This document shows positions 33,648-44,769 of a DNA stretch of 64,000 bases, piece after piece. The notes beneath the pieces were generated by a model. The model ran no database searches, was not told the origin of the DNA, and saw nothing but the letters and a program-made list of their open reading frames with translations. The position numbers and the translations under genes are program-made. Each line of letters starts with the position of its first letter. The first letter of the stretch is position 1. Source of the stretch: Ascarosepion bandense (lineage: Eukaryota; Mollusca; Cephalopoda; Sepiida; Sepiidae); the NCBI GenBank assembly GCA_037127315.1, contig JBBBDQ010000224.1:7275001-7339000 (forward strand), written 5' to 3'.

Positions 33648-34065
33648 CCGAGTGGTTAGAACGTTCGCCTTCTGACCATGAAGCCTGGATTCGAATTTCC
33701 CATTGCTCGATTTGACTTCTTGAAGTTATCGATCTGGAGAAGTAGATCTCAGCGTGCGGCATCTTCGTAAAGTGCTTGAAAACCATACCACGAATTGATC
33801 CAAGCCTTGTAATGAAAATTGGGTAGACGGCTCACTTTGAGGAGTCGTCAGTGGTTGTGACCGAAGGTTTCAGTGTTCTGGCCAGACAGTTGTTCACGCT
33901 AGATATCGCGCTCTCAGTATAGTTGCAGTATAAACCGAAGGTAGATACTGTGGGTGCTGAACCAACACAAGTGTGCCTGAGCAAGCGTTTATAATGGGGA
34001 TTAGTTGGTCCCCTTCGTATCATAAAACTTTGTTTAGCTATTTCAATACCTCTTGAGATTACTGC
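33646..34065 (+). repeat. tRNA-headed repeat element
   Basis: 33645-33705 has 'tagccgagtggttagaacgt' (A box) and 'ggattcgaatttcc' (B box) at tRNA spacing, like a Leu/Ser-type tRNA head. The sequence after it (to about 34065) is less AT-rich than the surroundings and has no coding sense. I think it is the body of the same element, but there is no second copy here to fix its boundary. Confidence 0.55.
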
Positions 34066-34240
34066 CACATTTTTATTGTAGTAGTTAATACTGTACTTAA
34101 TTTTATTAGATATCTAATTTACGTTCATTTTTATTTATATGTTCCCAATAAAATTTCCAGATTATTTTAATATGTTTTAAAAACACTTCAAACTGCTGAA
34201 ATAAAATTTTGCGCCGTATCTTCTGTAGCACCTTTATATT

Positions 34241-34549
34241 CAGTCAGTCAGTTAAGTGCCATACGTGATACACGCTTGGGCGATCATGTCTCTTTCGTTC
34301 CATTACTGACTAGGCAGAACATTTTCAAGCAGTGGGTTACCATTCATTTCTGCAGTAGACTGGTTACCAACCAAGGCTATAGAACCCAATTTTTCTTGCA
34401 ATTCAACCAATATCTGAAGGGAGAAGAGATGAATCTATAGCTTTCCTAAAGGTATTTGCGTGAAGTGAATGCAATGAATTCATTTAGAATTCGAACTCGG
34501 CTTTCCGATTTCTCATTCCGAGCTGATATCCATTGCACCACAACTCACT
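34241..34549 (-). repeat. SINE-A, full-length copy
   Basis: Minus strand. The tRNA-like head is at the right (34480-34549), with 'tggatatcagctcggaatga' and 'gccgagttcgaatt'. The body runs through 'aaccaaggctatagaaccca' and the end block 'cgcttgggcgatcatgtctc' to a (CTGA)n-type tail at the left ('cagtcagtcagttaag' on the plus strand). About 309 bp. No coding role. Together with the 35.2- and 52.5-kb copies it defines the family. Confidence 0.9.
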
Positions 34550-34879
34550 ATTTTATTAAGAAATATGTACTTTCGTTGAGGAGAGACAAGTAATGTTTTA
34601 TATCCAACATGATGAATTTGTAATAGCAAGATTTTCGTTGGATTATCAGTAAGCAAGTGATAAATACATAATAATAAGTTTCATGAGAGCCACACTTTGA
34701 TAATGTGTAGAATTTCGGGTAGCGAAATGTCTAAGTATTAAATAAAAGAATATAATAACTGTCTAGAAGATTACTTTTGCTGGTTGACTATTAGAAATTT
34801 GAAAATAAACAGATCTGTTTGACAAATTAATAATTGGAAGCAAGTATAAAAGATTGATAAATAAGAAAATGCATGATCG
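34550..34879. other. Unassigned sequence
   Basis: Nothing recognised. Confidence 0.4.
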
Positions 34880-35720
34880 TAAGTGAAAAGAAAGGTATTA
34901 TCTGCATAGTGAGGATATCAAAATCTAACAAGTTCAGAAACTTTACTATTTGTGTAGTGTAGTAAAAGATGACCGTAAATATAACATGGAAATCCTAGGG
35001 TGCATAAAAATATGGAGAGACGCCTTGCAGTCTTAAGACATAGGAAATATGGCAGTGAATTCTGGAGAATTTTCTGAAAGTTGCAGAGACTTGTGATTCT
35101 ACTGACGAATTTTATAAATACATGTAAGCAACGAAAAGTGTTAACGAAAATAGTCACAATAAAGATATTTTGTATACAGAGACATCAGAAATTTCTGGGA
35201 CACATAATGAAGAAAGAATGCTTAGAGGATTTAACACTATCTGGATATCAGTCAGTTGAGTGCCATACGTGATACACGCATGGACGATCATGTCTCGAAA
35301 CAGACATGACTGACTAGGTAGAAAATTGTCCCGCAGTAGGTTGCCATTTCTTTCTGCGGTACACTTGTTAATAAACAAGGTTAATCTGTCCTACTATTTA
35401 ACCCGTAGTTGAAGGGAGAATTGAAGGATTCATACTTTTCTTAAGGGTATTAGCGCATAAGTGAATTCAACGAATTCAATTGGAATTCGAACTCGGTTCT
35501 CCGATTTCTCGTTCCGATCTGATATCTGCTACATCACAACGCATATCTGGATATAGTGATGGTAAAAGAAACAAAAGGAAAAGCAAGTAATTTATTAACG
35601 AACTAGTGTGGATTGATAGCAAATCATTGAAAAAAATGGATGGTTACGTATTATAATTACTTAAAGGAATGAATTTATGGAGACCCATGTTCGCCTATAT
35701 CATGAACTAACTTAGCACAT
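34880..35720 (+). mobile_element. LINE-B relic split by SINE-A
   Basis: 34900-35238 corresponds to the segment from IKQVQ-KYL, through the SKVLRN-like and RFLGHIMKKECLEDLTLSG parts (the last is well readable at about 35190-35238). 35545-35720 continues with 'ggaaaagcaagtaatttat', equivalent to the GKQ-VIYL part, and the 3' end 'ggagacccatgttcgcctat'. Frames broken. A SINE-A at 35249-35544 interrupts it. Confidence 0.75.
35249..35544 (-). repeat. SINE-A with target-site duplication
   Basis: A full-length minus-strand SINE-A inserted in LINE-B. A 10-bp direct repeat 'atctggatat' flanks it (35239-35248 and 35545-35554). Both sides then continue as LINE-B. The head at the right has 'gagttcgaattcc', a good B box. 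Confidence 0.92.
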
Positions 35721-35864
35721 AAAAAGCAGAATGTAAAACATTTCTACCGCATTCTAAGATTCATATCTTAATAGAAAACCTACCTGTTAGTTTTTCACTA
35801 ATTTTATCCCTCTCTGGGTCACTTTTATATAACATATACCAAATCAGAATCGAGGAGAAGACTC

Positions 35865-36005
35865 CAAATATACCCTCCTATTTAACCTATATCTGCGGTG
35901 AGAAGAGATGGATTTGCGTGTTTCACAAGCTTATTCGTATATGTTTTTAATTTTCCTATTTTATCTGATACCCCTGTCTGAGGAAAGAGACGGATCTAGT
36001 TGTCA
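35865..36005 (-). repeat. SINE-A body fragments
   Basis: Two short matches to the SINE-A middle: 'tatttaacctatatctgcgg' with 'gagaagagatggatttgcg', and 'tattttatctgatacccctg' with 'gagacggatcta'. Possibly two nested or duplicated remnants. Confidence 0.45.
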
Positions 36006-36640
36006 ACATCGTTTCTTTGTTTCTAGAGAAATTATTGAAAATTTACGATAGGAAATGAAAATTAACAAGAGACATATCAATAAGTATTTTAGGGTCATTG
36101 AAAATTTTATTGACGTCATTAATATCTGCTGCAAGGGTGAAGCAGAGCAAAGACAAAAATGTTTTTTACTTTTATTTCAAAAGACTGGACGCGCATGCGC
36201 GGAGAGTAAAAGTATTTTAATATTAACGGCAAGAAAAAAGACTGGAGTAAAGTTAAGTGTCGCACAAGTAGAGGAGTCTACATATGTAAAGGATTCAATT
36301 CTATATTTTATAAGATCAGGTTTATGTGTAAGTGACGTTTGACACTTGTAAGAATTTCATGTAACTTACGAGTACATACACATGTATGTTTTCAAGATAA
36401 ATATGTATTCTACCATTTGTAAATCTGTGTGTGTGTGAATGTGTGTCTAAAAATATTTGTTTATTTCTTAGTAGTATCTATTCTAAATGCGATATGAAAA
36501 GGTAAAATGTTTATAAAATCAAATGTTATTCAATATATTTTTACTTATATGTTAACATTCAATACATTTTAACTTGAAAACAAAGGCTAAAAGTTTTTGA
36601 AGTTAACCGAACCGATTCTGCAACAGTCGTTCAGTTAGCC
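36006..36640. other. Unassigned sequence
   Basis: A 95-codon frame at 36055-36342 has no recognisable domain. I do not call it a gene. Confidence 0.4.
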
Positions 36641-36645
36641 ATGAG

Positions 36646-36716
36646 GAACTAGTTCTATCGAGATTATGTGTTTTATATATATATATATATATAACATAAT
36701 CTCGATAGAACTGGTT
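36646..36716. repeat. 71-bp palindrome with (TA)n loop
   Basis: Arms 'gaactagttctatcgagatt' and 'aatctcgatagaactggttc' enclose a (TA)n loop. It abuts the next repeat. Confidence 0.8.
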
Positions 36717-36733
36717 CATGCCATAAACGTAGG

Positions 36734-36776
<43 letters not shown>

Positions 36777-36871
36777 CAGCTCTGTTCATATATTGGGCTC
36801 TGTTTTATTAACACATGAATAATAATAGTATATGTAGGTGCACCATCAGATGTACATTAATTAATTTACGT

Positions 36872-36916
<45 letters not shown>
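36717..36916 (-). repeat. (TA)n-bearing interspersed repeat, copy 2
   Basis: The minus-strand counterpart of 600-835: 'cgtaggataat', (TA)n (36738-36772), 'taatacagctctgttcata', 'ctgttttatta', 'aataataatag', 'gtgcacc' and 'acgtcaatata', then a second (TA)n at 36876-36916. Confidence 0.6.
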
Positions 36917-36920
<4 letters not shown>

Positions 36921-37149
36921 CGGACATTGAGGTCACAACCTAACGGTGACAGTCTGTTTCATGTTTGAAGGCAATGTTTAGGCCACGTGGTTTTTTTTTC
37001 AGCTCTGCTATTTATATATATTGGTCAATGGGGCTTTATGGGTTGAATGCAGATAATAAAGAAAAATATACATTCGAGCCACTAAGGAATTCTGAAAACA
37101 GAAGCTACGCAAAGAAAACATCTTTCACAATCCGTAAATAAGAGAACAG
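36917..37149. other. Unassigned sequence
   Basis: Nothing recognised. Confidence 0.4.
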
Positions 37150-38220
37150 CACAATGCTTTCTAAACATACTTTCTTTATGCCATATGTTCCTTCAGGACG
37201 TAGACGATCATGGACTTCCACTTGCCCTATCACCATTTTTCTCCCTGGTATTTTTCCAAAACCCGCTCCGCTATCAATCTATTCGAGCCTATCAGTTATG
37301 TCACGCACTGCTTTCCCCTGTATATCTTTTACTCTATCCGTTCTATTAGTATTAGTCTCAATAGTCTCAAAACCCTCTTTTCTCATTCTTCTTCTTCTTC
37401 TTCTATGTGCCCTGTCCCTTCAGGACGTAGGCAATCATGGCTCTCCACGTATCCCTTGTGGCTCTTAGTAGCTTTGCTCCTGTTGCTCCTGGCAACCCCC
37501 GTTCCGTCATCCACCTGATCAGTCCCTGCAAATATGTTATCCGCTGCCTTCCTCTGTCTCTCCTTCCTTCTATCTGACCAGTCAGTATCAGGTTCTCCAG
37601 GCTCTCCTTCCTCATTGCATGTCCCAGGAACTTCAGTTGTCTCTTCCTGATGCTCAGCATCAACTTCCTTTTTGTTGCCATTCTTTCCAACAGCTCGTCG
37701 TTGCTTGTATGCTCAGTCCACGATATCCGTAGCATCCTTCTGTAGAACCACATTTCGGCCGCTTCCAGTTTTGTCCTCATTTTCGATGATATTGTCCAGC
37801 ATTCAATGGGATACGTAATGAGAAAAGAAACAAAATGCAACATTTCTTTCTCATTACGTATCCCATTACGTAACCAGAAAGCTAAACTCTTTCTTCTTTA
37901 TGTTAAATAAAAGATTCTTTTTCGTTTGCATCGTCTCCGAAACCTTGTCGTTGCTCACAAGTTAGTTCCATGGTATCCTTAGCATTCTTCTGTATAATCA
38001 TATTTCTGTTGTTTCGAGTCTCTTTCTCACCTTTGAGGAGATCATCCAGCTTTCGCTGCCATATAGGACATATATCACATAACAGTCCAGTATTCTTTTC
38101 TTTGTTTCCAACGAAATATCCGTGTCTCTCAATGCTCTGCTTAGCTTCTGAAATTCGTCCTCATCCGTACTAATGCGTTTTCGAATATCAGCGTCACACT
38201 TTCTATCCCCTATCAGATAT
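37150..38220 (-). mobile_element. Old LINE-B copy hosting a younger LINE-B
   Basis: Two collinear minus-strand pieces. The right piece (37856-38220) encodes pieces equivalent to DTEIRKR, the ALRDTDISLETK stretch and RKRLETTEI-like sequence. The left piece (37150-37387) holds the end: a KEGFETIETNTNRTD stretch and 'ggacgtagacgatcatggac' in the 3' UTR. The gap between them is filled by a younger LINE-B, 37388-37846. Frames of the old copy are broken. Confidence 0.85.
37388..37846 (-). mobile_element. Young LINE-B insertion with open C-terminal frame
   Basis: Minus strand. A 146-codon frame (37403-37843) contains IECWTISSKMRTKLEAAEMW, FYRRMLRISWTEH, a KRKLMLSIRKRQLKFLGHAM stretch, RKESLENLILTGQIEGRRDR and a closing MIAYVLKGQGT. 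The 3' end is an (AGA)n run just inside a 9-10 bp direct repeat ('tttctcatt' at 37379-37387 and 37847-37855). The copy is 5'-truncated. Its first ~25 bp hold an inverted copy of the target site (37808-37825 is the complement of 37847-37864). The apparent start Met falls in that junction and is not the natural start. Confidence 0.9.
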
Positions 38221-38600
38221 GTAGCATTAAATACAAATACAAAAAAATCATGTAAAATAAGGAAAACGACACCAACCTACAACAATAGACCTAAAACCTG
38301 TAAGCAACACTATAAAAATAACCGCATTTGGATTCACAATTCTTCCTGCTCAATAACCTCTAGAATAATTCGAAACATAACCTCCATCGTCTACACAATA
38401 ACCGTTAAACGAATACATAGATCTTGCTACACATAATGCGTCATTTCTTTGTCAGCATATATAGTTTAATCAAAAAAAGCGCACATGGCGTTCAAGCATG
38501 AAACGCACTGTCGCTACTGAATGGCTGTTGGTATCCACATCTTTACGTTCTTATTCTGATATTGAGCACTCGTACCCAAAAATATAGCCTAACTTAAAAC

Positions 38601-38660
<60 letters not shown>

Positions 38661-39714
38661 ACAAAGGCTTTATACATGAGAGAGAGAGAAAATAGCAAAA
38701 AATTTATAACCAGAGCAAATCAAAATAGGAAGGATATAAACAGAGATAGATCTAAAGGTATATATTCTGACCTCCTTATTACTTCGAAATTTGAGTGATG
38801 GCGCTACAACTGAAATGGATATCACATGTAACTCGAAAAGAAAATAATAACAAAATGAATATGTTGACATTCTACATTACATAAAATAAAAGGTTAGAAA
38901 GGACCCCTCTCTACAGTACTGGAAAAAGCGACAACAACTTCTGAACTCGAGAAAACGATTTTCCTGAAAAATTGTTTTAAGAGAACAATTTTATAGATTT
39001 TTATTAACAGTAGCTCAAGCTGCTCGGTCAATGAATGCCGAATGTTTCCTTATAAGGAAACACCTTAAATTGCAATTATCTATTGAGGTCATTTGCATGC
39101 TGTGTTGTATACAATACAACATGTGGTTAGCTGGGAACAAAGAAGTTCCACAAAAGAGAAAGTAATCATGACTTGTGTGTAAGACCTGTGGGTAAAGTGA
39201 GAAGAAAGAAAGAGAAGATGTCTGCGCCATTTCCTTTCATACTGCTTTTTGGCAAAGCAATCTTGTGTTCACTAAAAGAAATTCCCCTTTCAGTGTATTT
39301 TCATAAAATTAGAAGACTGATTAAAGTTTTACCCAATAATAATGACTTTAAAGAAACTAAGTTTACTTTTGCAATTTCTTTTAGAATTCTATCAATTATT
39401 AAAATAAAATGTGGGCATTCTACGTGAATCTATTTCTTTAGTGATTTAAAAGATTTTACTGATGCTATATGTGCAACTTGCATTTCTCTAGTGTCATTTT
39501 GACAGAGTAAAATATCATGTGGTCATTATGTTTATACAAAAAACGAATCAACAAAAATGTTAAGGTATGTGTGAACTGTACCAGTCTGGAATTATGAAAT
39601 AAACAACCACAGATTTAAATTTTTTAATAAATAAAACAAACAAATTCCTAACTGCATTGAGAGGACAAGAAAATTGAGTCAGATATTTTTAACTCAACTG
39701 CAGTTCTTTATTTT
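38221..39714. repeat. Unassigned sequence with (TA)n(GA)n
   Basis: (TA)n(GA)n at 38602-38657. Frames at 38173-38436 and 39173-39427 show no domain. No repeat recognised. Confidence 0.45.
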
Positions 39715-39790
39715 TTATACCATATCATTTCAGGGTGTAGAAGCTCATGACTCTCTACTTCTGTTTTCTGTGAATTTTCGTGGCTTCTTG
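39715..39790 (-). mobile_element. LINE-B 3'-end fragment
   Basis: 'tttcagggtgtagaagctca' and 'ctctctacttctg' correspond to the LINE-B 3' UTR ('ttcaggacgtaggcgatcat'). Very short 5'-truncated copy. Confidence 0.5.
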
Positions 39791-39829
39791 GGAAAGAGGG
39801 GAGTTGTTTTCTTTTGTCTTCTTTCTGGA

Positions 39830-40015
39830 TTTGAATTCAGATTGTTACCTTAGGCTTGAGAGTAAATTTACTCGTAGCTGGGATGACGAGATAGATTGAT
39901 GCTTTTCAAAAACTTATCAGAGCGAAAGTTAGCGCAGTAGATTAAACTGGAATTTGAACTTGGCTCAGCTAATTCCACTATCCGTGCCGACATCCATTAC
40001 ACTTCACACAGTCGA
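39830..40015 (-). repeat. SINE-A relic with tRNA-like head
   Basis: Minus strand. The head 'gatgtcggcacggatagtgg' with 'gccaagttcaaattcc' (a decayed B box) lies at 39945-40012. A body fragment similar to SINE-A ('gtagctgggatgacgagat') is at the left. Confidence 0.6.
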
Positions 40016-40309
40016 ATACGATATTAAAAAATTAGAATAAAAGATGTAGAAGTTCTGAAAAGCGTACTCTTGAGTATTTAATATGTTTATAAATAAGTTT
40101 CTTTTTTTAATATTCCTATGTTTCGTCACATCACATTCAGAAGGGAATTGATGTTTCGTACATCTTCCTATTCCTTTGATATTCTGAGCATTATCTGAAC
40201 ATGGAAATATCTTAATTCTGATTTTCCTTGGTTATTTAGCACACATGTTACGTGCTGCCAGTTTCTCAGATATATTATAGACTATTCTGTGGCGGCTGCG
40301 AGGAAAGAC
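40016..40309. other. Unassigned sequence
   Basis: Nothing recognised. Confidence 0.4.
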
Positions 40310-40810
40310 TGAAGAGAAAAAGTAAGAGTTTAGTAAGACAAGAGAAAAGAGAAAAAGAGAAGACAAATAAGAAAATAAAAGGAAAAGAAATGAAAAAGAA
40401 AGGAAAAAGTAAAGAGAAACAGAAAAAATAAATAACAAGAAATAAGTGAAGAGAAAAATGAAGTAAAACAAGAAAAAAAGAAACAAGAAAAGAGAGAAAC
40501 AAGAAAAGAAGACAAAAGAAAATAAAGTAAAAAAAGAAATAACAGAGAAAATATAGAAAAAGAAAGGACAAAAAAGAGAAATAAAAGACAAAAGAAAAAG
40601 TAAAAAGAAAAAAAGAAAAATAAGTAACAATAAAAAGTAAAGAGAAAAATAAAGAGAAACAAAAAAGAAATTAACAAGAAAACAAAGAAACAAAAAAGAG
40701 TGAAACAAGAAAAGAGAAAAACAAGAAAGTGATAAACAACAGAGACAAAAGAGAATTGAGTGAAAAAAAGACATGACATTATAAAAGAGAAAAGTAAACA
40801 AAGAAAGACC
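40310..40810. repeat. A/G-rich low-complexity tract
   Basis: 500 bp of GAAAAAG-type sequence with few pyrimidines. The long opposite-strand frames (F/L/S runs, including one of 189 codons at 40232-40801) reflect composition only. Confidence 0.85.
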
Positions 40811-42005
40811 ATATAATAACGCTGTATGCGTTAAGTGTCTGCTTTAGTGAAAAGATTCAAAATTGTCAATGTTTTCTACATGGAAAAATCTTGTCAATGT
40901 TTCATGTTCTTATTTACACCCTATTACTTCTTTAAAAATTGACTGCATTACTCCTTAAGATTGTAATTGCAATATTTTACTAAAGTTGTTAAGTTCCAAT
41001 ATCTTACAATGCAATAAAGATCTTTCTTCGGGTATTCTATATCAAGAGACTTAAATAAGTCATATTTATTCATTAACTTAAGAATTATAATTTATCAAGA
41101 ATTTCAAATGGGAAGGTTCTGAAATTTTTACGGCCATTAGTAGTGTTAATTAATATCTCTAATATAGAGAAGAAATCCTAAATAAGGTAAAGTTGCTTTC
41201 TACAGTCTATGATGTTATCCTTTATAAATGTCGAATCTCATTAAATTAACATGAGAATACATCGAGTTAGAAAATGTTTAACTAGCGTCTATAAGTACAA
41301 TCAAAATATAATTTATTAGCACAATAATAGCACAATATTCGCAAAATCACAAATCTTAAAACTACAGCCATATAAATGCCAGGAAAATATTATAAGCACA
41401 TGCAAATTTATTATAATTAATCAAAAGCGTTGGCATAATTGTTAATGATGGTGATGTAAATGTAGTCGACGAAAGGAGTGTAAATTCCGTCCGTTAAATT
41501 ATTTTTTGTTTACTCCAGATATGGGCAAGGCCTCAATCTAATTCTTCTCTCATCATTCAATGGATAAAATAATAGCACAAAATGGACATTTTAGCTTTGT
41601 CAGAAACAACAACTTTAAATTCAAAGCCGTGCCTGAGAAGGAATATGTATCATCGGCATATCTTGCATTAGGCATATTCATTATCTCAACGAACTTAAAA
41701 GGCTTTACGAGATATTTCCCTCTAAATATTAAGCAAATGTTGTTCTAAGAAAATCAGGAAAACAATTGATTAATGTGTTTTTTTACCAACTGTAAATAAC
41801 CTTTTGGATTACATATTGCATAGAAACTTTCTAATCCTTCAAAAGCTGCAGGCGACTACAAAAACGAGGTATGAAATTGTTTAATTTTAATCGAAATATC
41901 TCAGAAAATGTATTAAATTACATGCCGTTTAAGAATTTTTATGCCCAAGAGGTTGTTGAACGTCGTGAAAGAATCTTTATAGACAGGTCAGCTTCTTGAT
42001 TAGTT
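40811..42005. other. Unassigned AT-rich sequence
   Basis: Nothing recognised in 1.2 kb. Confidence 0.45.
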
Positions 42006-42390
42006 TCAGGTAATGATAAAAAAAAGCTTTGAAAAATTAAATGGGACAGATGTCGGGAGATCATGAAAGAAAGCAACAGAGAAAACAAGCAAAAGAAAAT
42101 TTGTGTTCATAAAAAAGAAAGCAGGAATTGTATTAAGTGAAAGAAAGCCAGTGAAAATGAGACAAAAAAAAACAATGAAATAGAAAGAGAGAATAGGAAG
42201 AGATTGAGTAAAAGAGAAAATACGAAGAGAGGGGGAAAGAGAGAATAAGAAAAGATGGAGGGAAAATGGGGTAAAAAGACAAGGAAGGAACAAAAAAGAC
42301 ACAGTGAGAATGAACAAAATATGATACGTTGAGAAAGAATCAAAAGAAATTCACGGTGGGAAGATAAAAGAAAAAACTTTCAGAAAATCA
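42006..42390. repeat. A/G-rich low-complexity tract
   Basis: Purine-biased GAAAGA-type sequence. Opposite-strand frames are F/L/S-rich and not genes. Confidence 0.75.
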
Positions 42391-43034
42391 ATCGAATGAG
42401 CGAATCTGCAAATAAACAAGCCTTATTGGTTCTAAAAAATTTATTACAACCCAGAATAAAATCAAATGATTTGAACAAAATATCCAGAACGCGATAGATA
42501 GACGACAAAAATGAACGACCAATCGAATGAGTTGTGGCCGAATTGCGTTGCTAAGCGACTGAAAGGCTGAGAGATGACGATCCAAAACACCAAAGGCAGA
42601 AAGATTTTGCAATGATCAAGGACGATGACATACCATCGACAAAACAACTACTCTTGATGCCATTGCTGTCACAATCACTCCGTTCTTTTGTTTTTTGTAA
42701 GGAGCCTCATTTTTAGCCAATCACAAGGACTTTCTTAAAAGCAGACTTACAGACAAAAGATGTGGTAAACTACTTAAAAGCATTTTTATTACTGCAAAGT
42801 GCCTTTGTTAGTTTGAAGTAATAAAATGTATATATCTAGGTCATGGCCAAATTTATAATTTCTGTTTAATTTTATAAGTATCAACAAAAAATAAGATATA
42901 TCAGATACAAAGTATTGTCTGAAAATGTTGAAGGCTAAAATAGATTCTGTATGTTTGGGTTGAAAGCAGAAAGAAGTCCGATTTCAGATAAAAATGTCAA
43001 CAATTTAAAGTGCCAATCAGTTTTTTTAGATTTG
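42391..43034. other. Unassigned sequence
   Basis: No recognised feature. Minus-strand frames at 42388-42647 have no domain. Confidence 0.4.
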
Positions 43035-43480
43035 CAAAATACAAAGAAAGATGTGCAAATGTAATCGAACCTGACTTGGCATCTCGACTTCAGTCACATT
43101 CTCAACGACATGATTTGGCTTCCCTCTGTCTTTTCTACAAATATTTCCATGACAACAGCTCTGACGAGCTTTTTTTCCCCTGGTACTCCGACCACACAAA
43201 TTTACGCGTGCTATTAGATTAGCATCTATGTCCAACCTTTTTACCATTGAAATAGTTAAATATAACACCCTCTTCTACTCTGACAGTTTCTTTTCTTTCA
43301 CTTCAAACCTGTGGAACTGCAAATTTAGTATCAGATATTATGCTTGACCTTAAAATTTACTTTTTTGATTTTTTAAGACACTTTCATAAACAAGGACACA
43401 TAGCCACACTTTCTCGTCGTCATTTCCTTCCTTACCATCGTTTCCTCTTATTCATCTATCTTATCTATGACAGAGTAAGA
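43035..43480 (+). mobile_element. LINE-C relic, C-terminal region
   Basis: The plus strand encodes KERCANVIEPDLASRLQSHS and QRHDLASLCLFYKYFHDNSS with SDEL. These align with RRICNVID and HRRDVASLCLFYKYFHG of the 10.3-kb copy. Then, with frameshifts, it runs through TRAIRLASMSNLF-like and SFSFTSNLWNC-like sequence. No 3' tail is evident, and the pyrimidine-rich 3' UTR is only suggested. Confidence 0.8.
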
Positions 43481-43699
43481 ATTGTTTATTTTTAAAGTAA
43501 TATTTATTTTAAAAATGATCAAACATTAGTATTGTTTTTGGAATTGCATCTTGGTTGGGACGATAAATATACAGGGCCCCCATCGAATTTACAAGTTGAT
43601 AAAAGTACTTTAAAGTTTAATAGGGCAAAATAGACGCTGATTCTCACTATTGCGCATAACACTGATGTTACACTGGTTAATAATTTCGAGTTATTTTAA
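43481..43699. other. Unassigned sequence
   Basis: Nothing recognised. Confidence 0.4.
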
Positions 43700-43722
43700 C
43701 ACACACACACACACACACATAG

Positions 43723-43786
<64 letters not shown>

Positions 43787-43865
43787 CGTTTTTACATCTC
43801 TTTCTCTCTTCCTCTATCTCTCTCTTTTTCTCTCTATAGATAGATAGATAGATAGGTAGATAGAT
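43700..43865. repeat. (CA)n(TA)n, (CT)n and (GATA)n tracts
   Basis: (CA)n at 43700-43752, (TA)n at 43753-43783, a CT-rich run at 43798-43838 and (GATA)n at 43839-43865. Confidence 0.9.
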
Positions 43866-44213
43866 TTAAAAACGCTGAAAAGCATTCTTCTTTCTTAAAG
43901 ATCATTTCGACCAACGTCGTTAAATATTAATTGAACAAGAAAATACAAGAAGGAGAAAAAAGGAACCATGACTAAAATACAAATTTATTAATAAAAGACA
44001 GAGGACGAACAAAATGCTTTTCCTGTCTGCATAGAAACGGTTGATGTCACTTAATGTAAACCGCTTCTCAAAGACGCAAATGCTGAGCAAACTGAGCTCT
44101 GCAAAAAAACTGGGAATGAATCGTTCCTATATCCTGCTACACAATTTGGATTATCTAATAGGTGTTGACAAATAACCGAAGCATTAACATACTGCGATTA
44201 AAAGTACCCTGTC
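43866..44213. other. Unassigned sequence
   Basis: Nothing recognised. Confidence 0.4.
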
Positions 44214-44408
44214 TTATATTCGCACGAACATTTTTCCTGTTCTCGTTCGCAAATAAGTCTGACGTGGCTCACTGTAGCCTTGCACAATCACATAGGGTCT
44301 AGATTTCAGCAATTCATAATAAGCATTGCCCTTGAATCCATTGAATAAAATAAGTTTTTTCTTGCAGTAGATGTAATTTAGGTTAGAATAGCGATAACTG
44401 TACTGCAT
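44214..44408 (-). pseudogene. Possible mariner transposase fragment
   Basis: A 64-codon minus-strand frame contains FKGNAYYELLKSRPYVI and GYSEPRQTYL. Mos1-type mariner transposases have a similar KG-YYELL block followed by a Y-QQL-like motif. Only ~25 residues can be compared, so this could be chance. Confidence 0.35.
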
Positions 44409-44769
44409 TTAATCAAAGGTTTGCAAAGTTTAGAATCATAGAATAAATTACATTTTTTCCGAAAGGAGTTTCCTATGTGAAATACAAAGAGAAAGATAAA
44501 ACAACAATGAAGTTAATTTATGTATACTGCATCCATTTTCATAATTTATGATTTTGTCCCTAGGTATGTAGAAAAAATTATTATACATGCAATATAAATA
44601 AATGTGTGTGTTAGACCTAAAATACTAAATTTTAGTCGGCTTGTACTTGACTGTAAAGTTAAATTTTGCAACTTGTGCAAATGTTGTTTACGAAAATATG
44701 AAATTTAAACTTTCCATCTGTAAACTAAACTTCACTGATACGCCTCATCATTTTGGATATTTATTCGTT
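44409..44769. other. Unassigned AT-rich sequence
   Basis: Nothing recognised. Confidence 0.4.

Noticed and set aside
33646..33705. Possible Leu/Ser-type tRNA gene
   Set aside because: Good boxes but no complete cloverleaf, and it is continuous with a repeat-like body.
33245..33786. Frames with TH and RE repeats
   Set aside because: Translation of (TG)n and (CT)n tracts and a palindrome.
36055..36342. 95-codon frame starting with ATG
   Set aside because: No recognisable motif, AT-rich context, no splice-site support that I can see.
38173..38436. 87-codon frame rich in N, T and K
   Set aside because: No match to a family I know; the beginning overlaps the LINE-B end.
40232..40812. 189- and 160-codon hydrophobic-looking frames
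   Set aside because: Opposite strand of an A/G tract; F/L/S runs mimic membrane segments.
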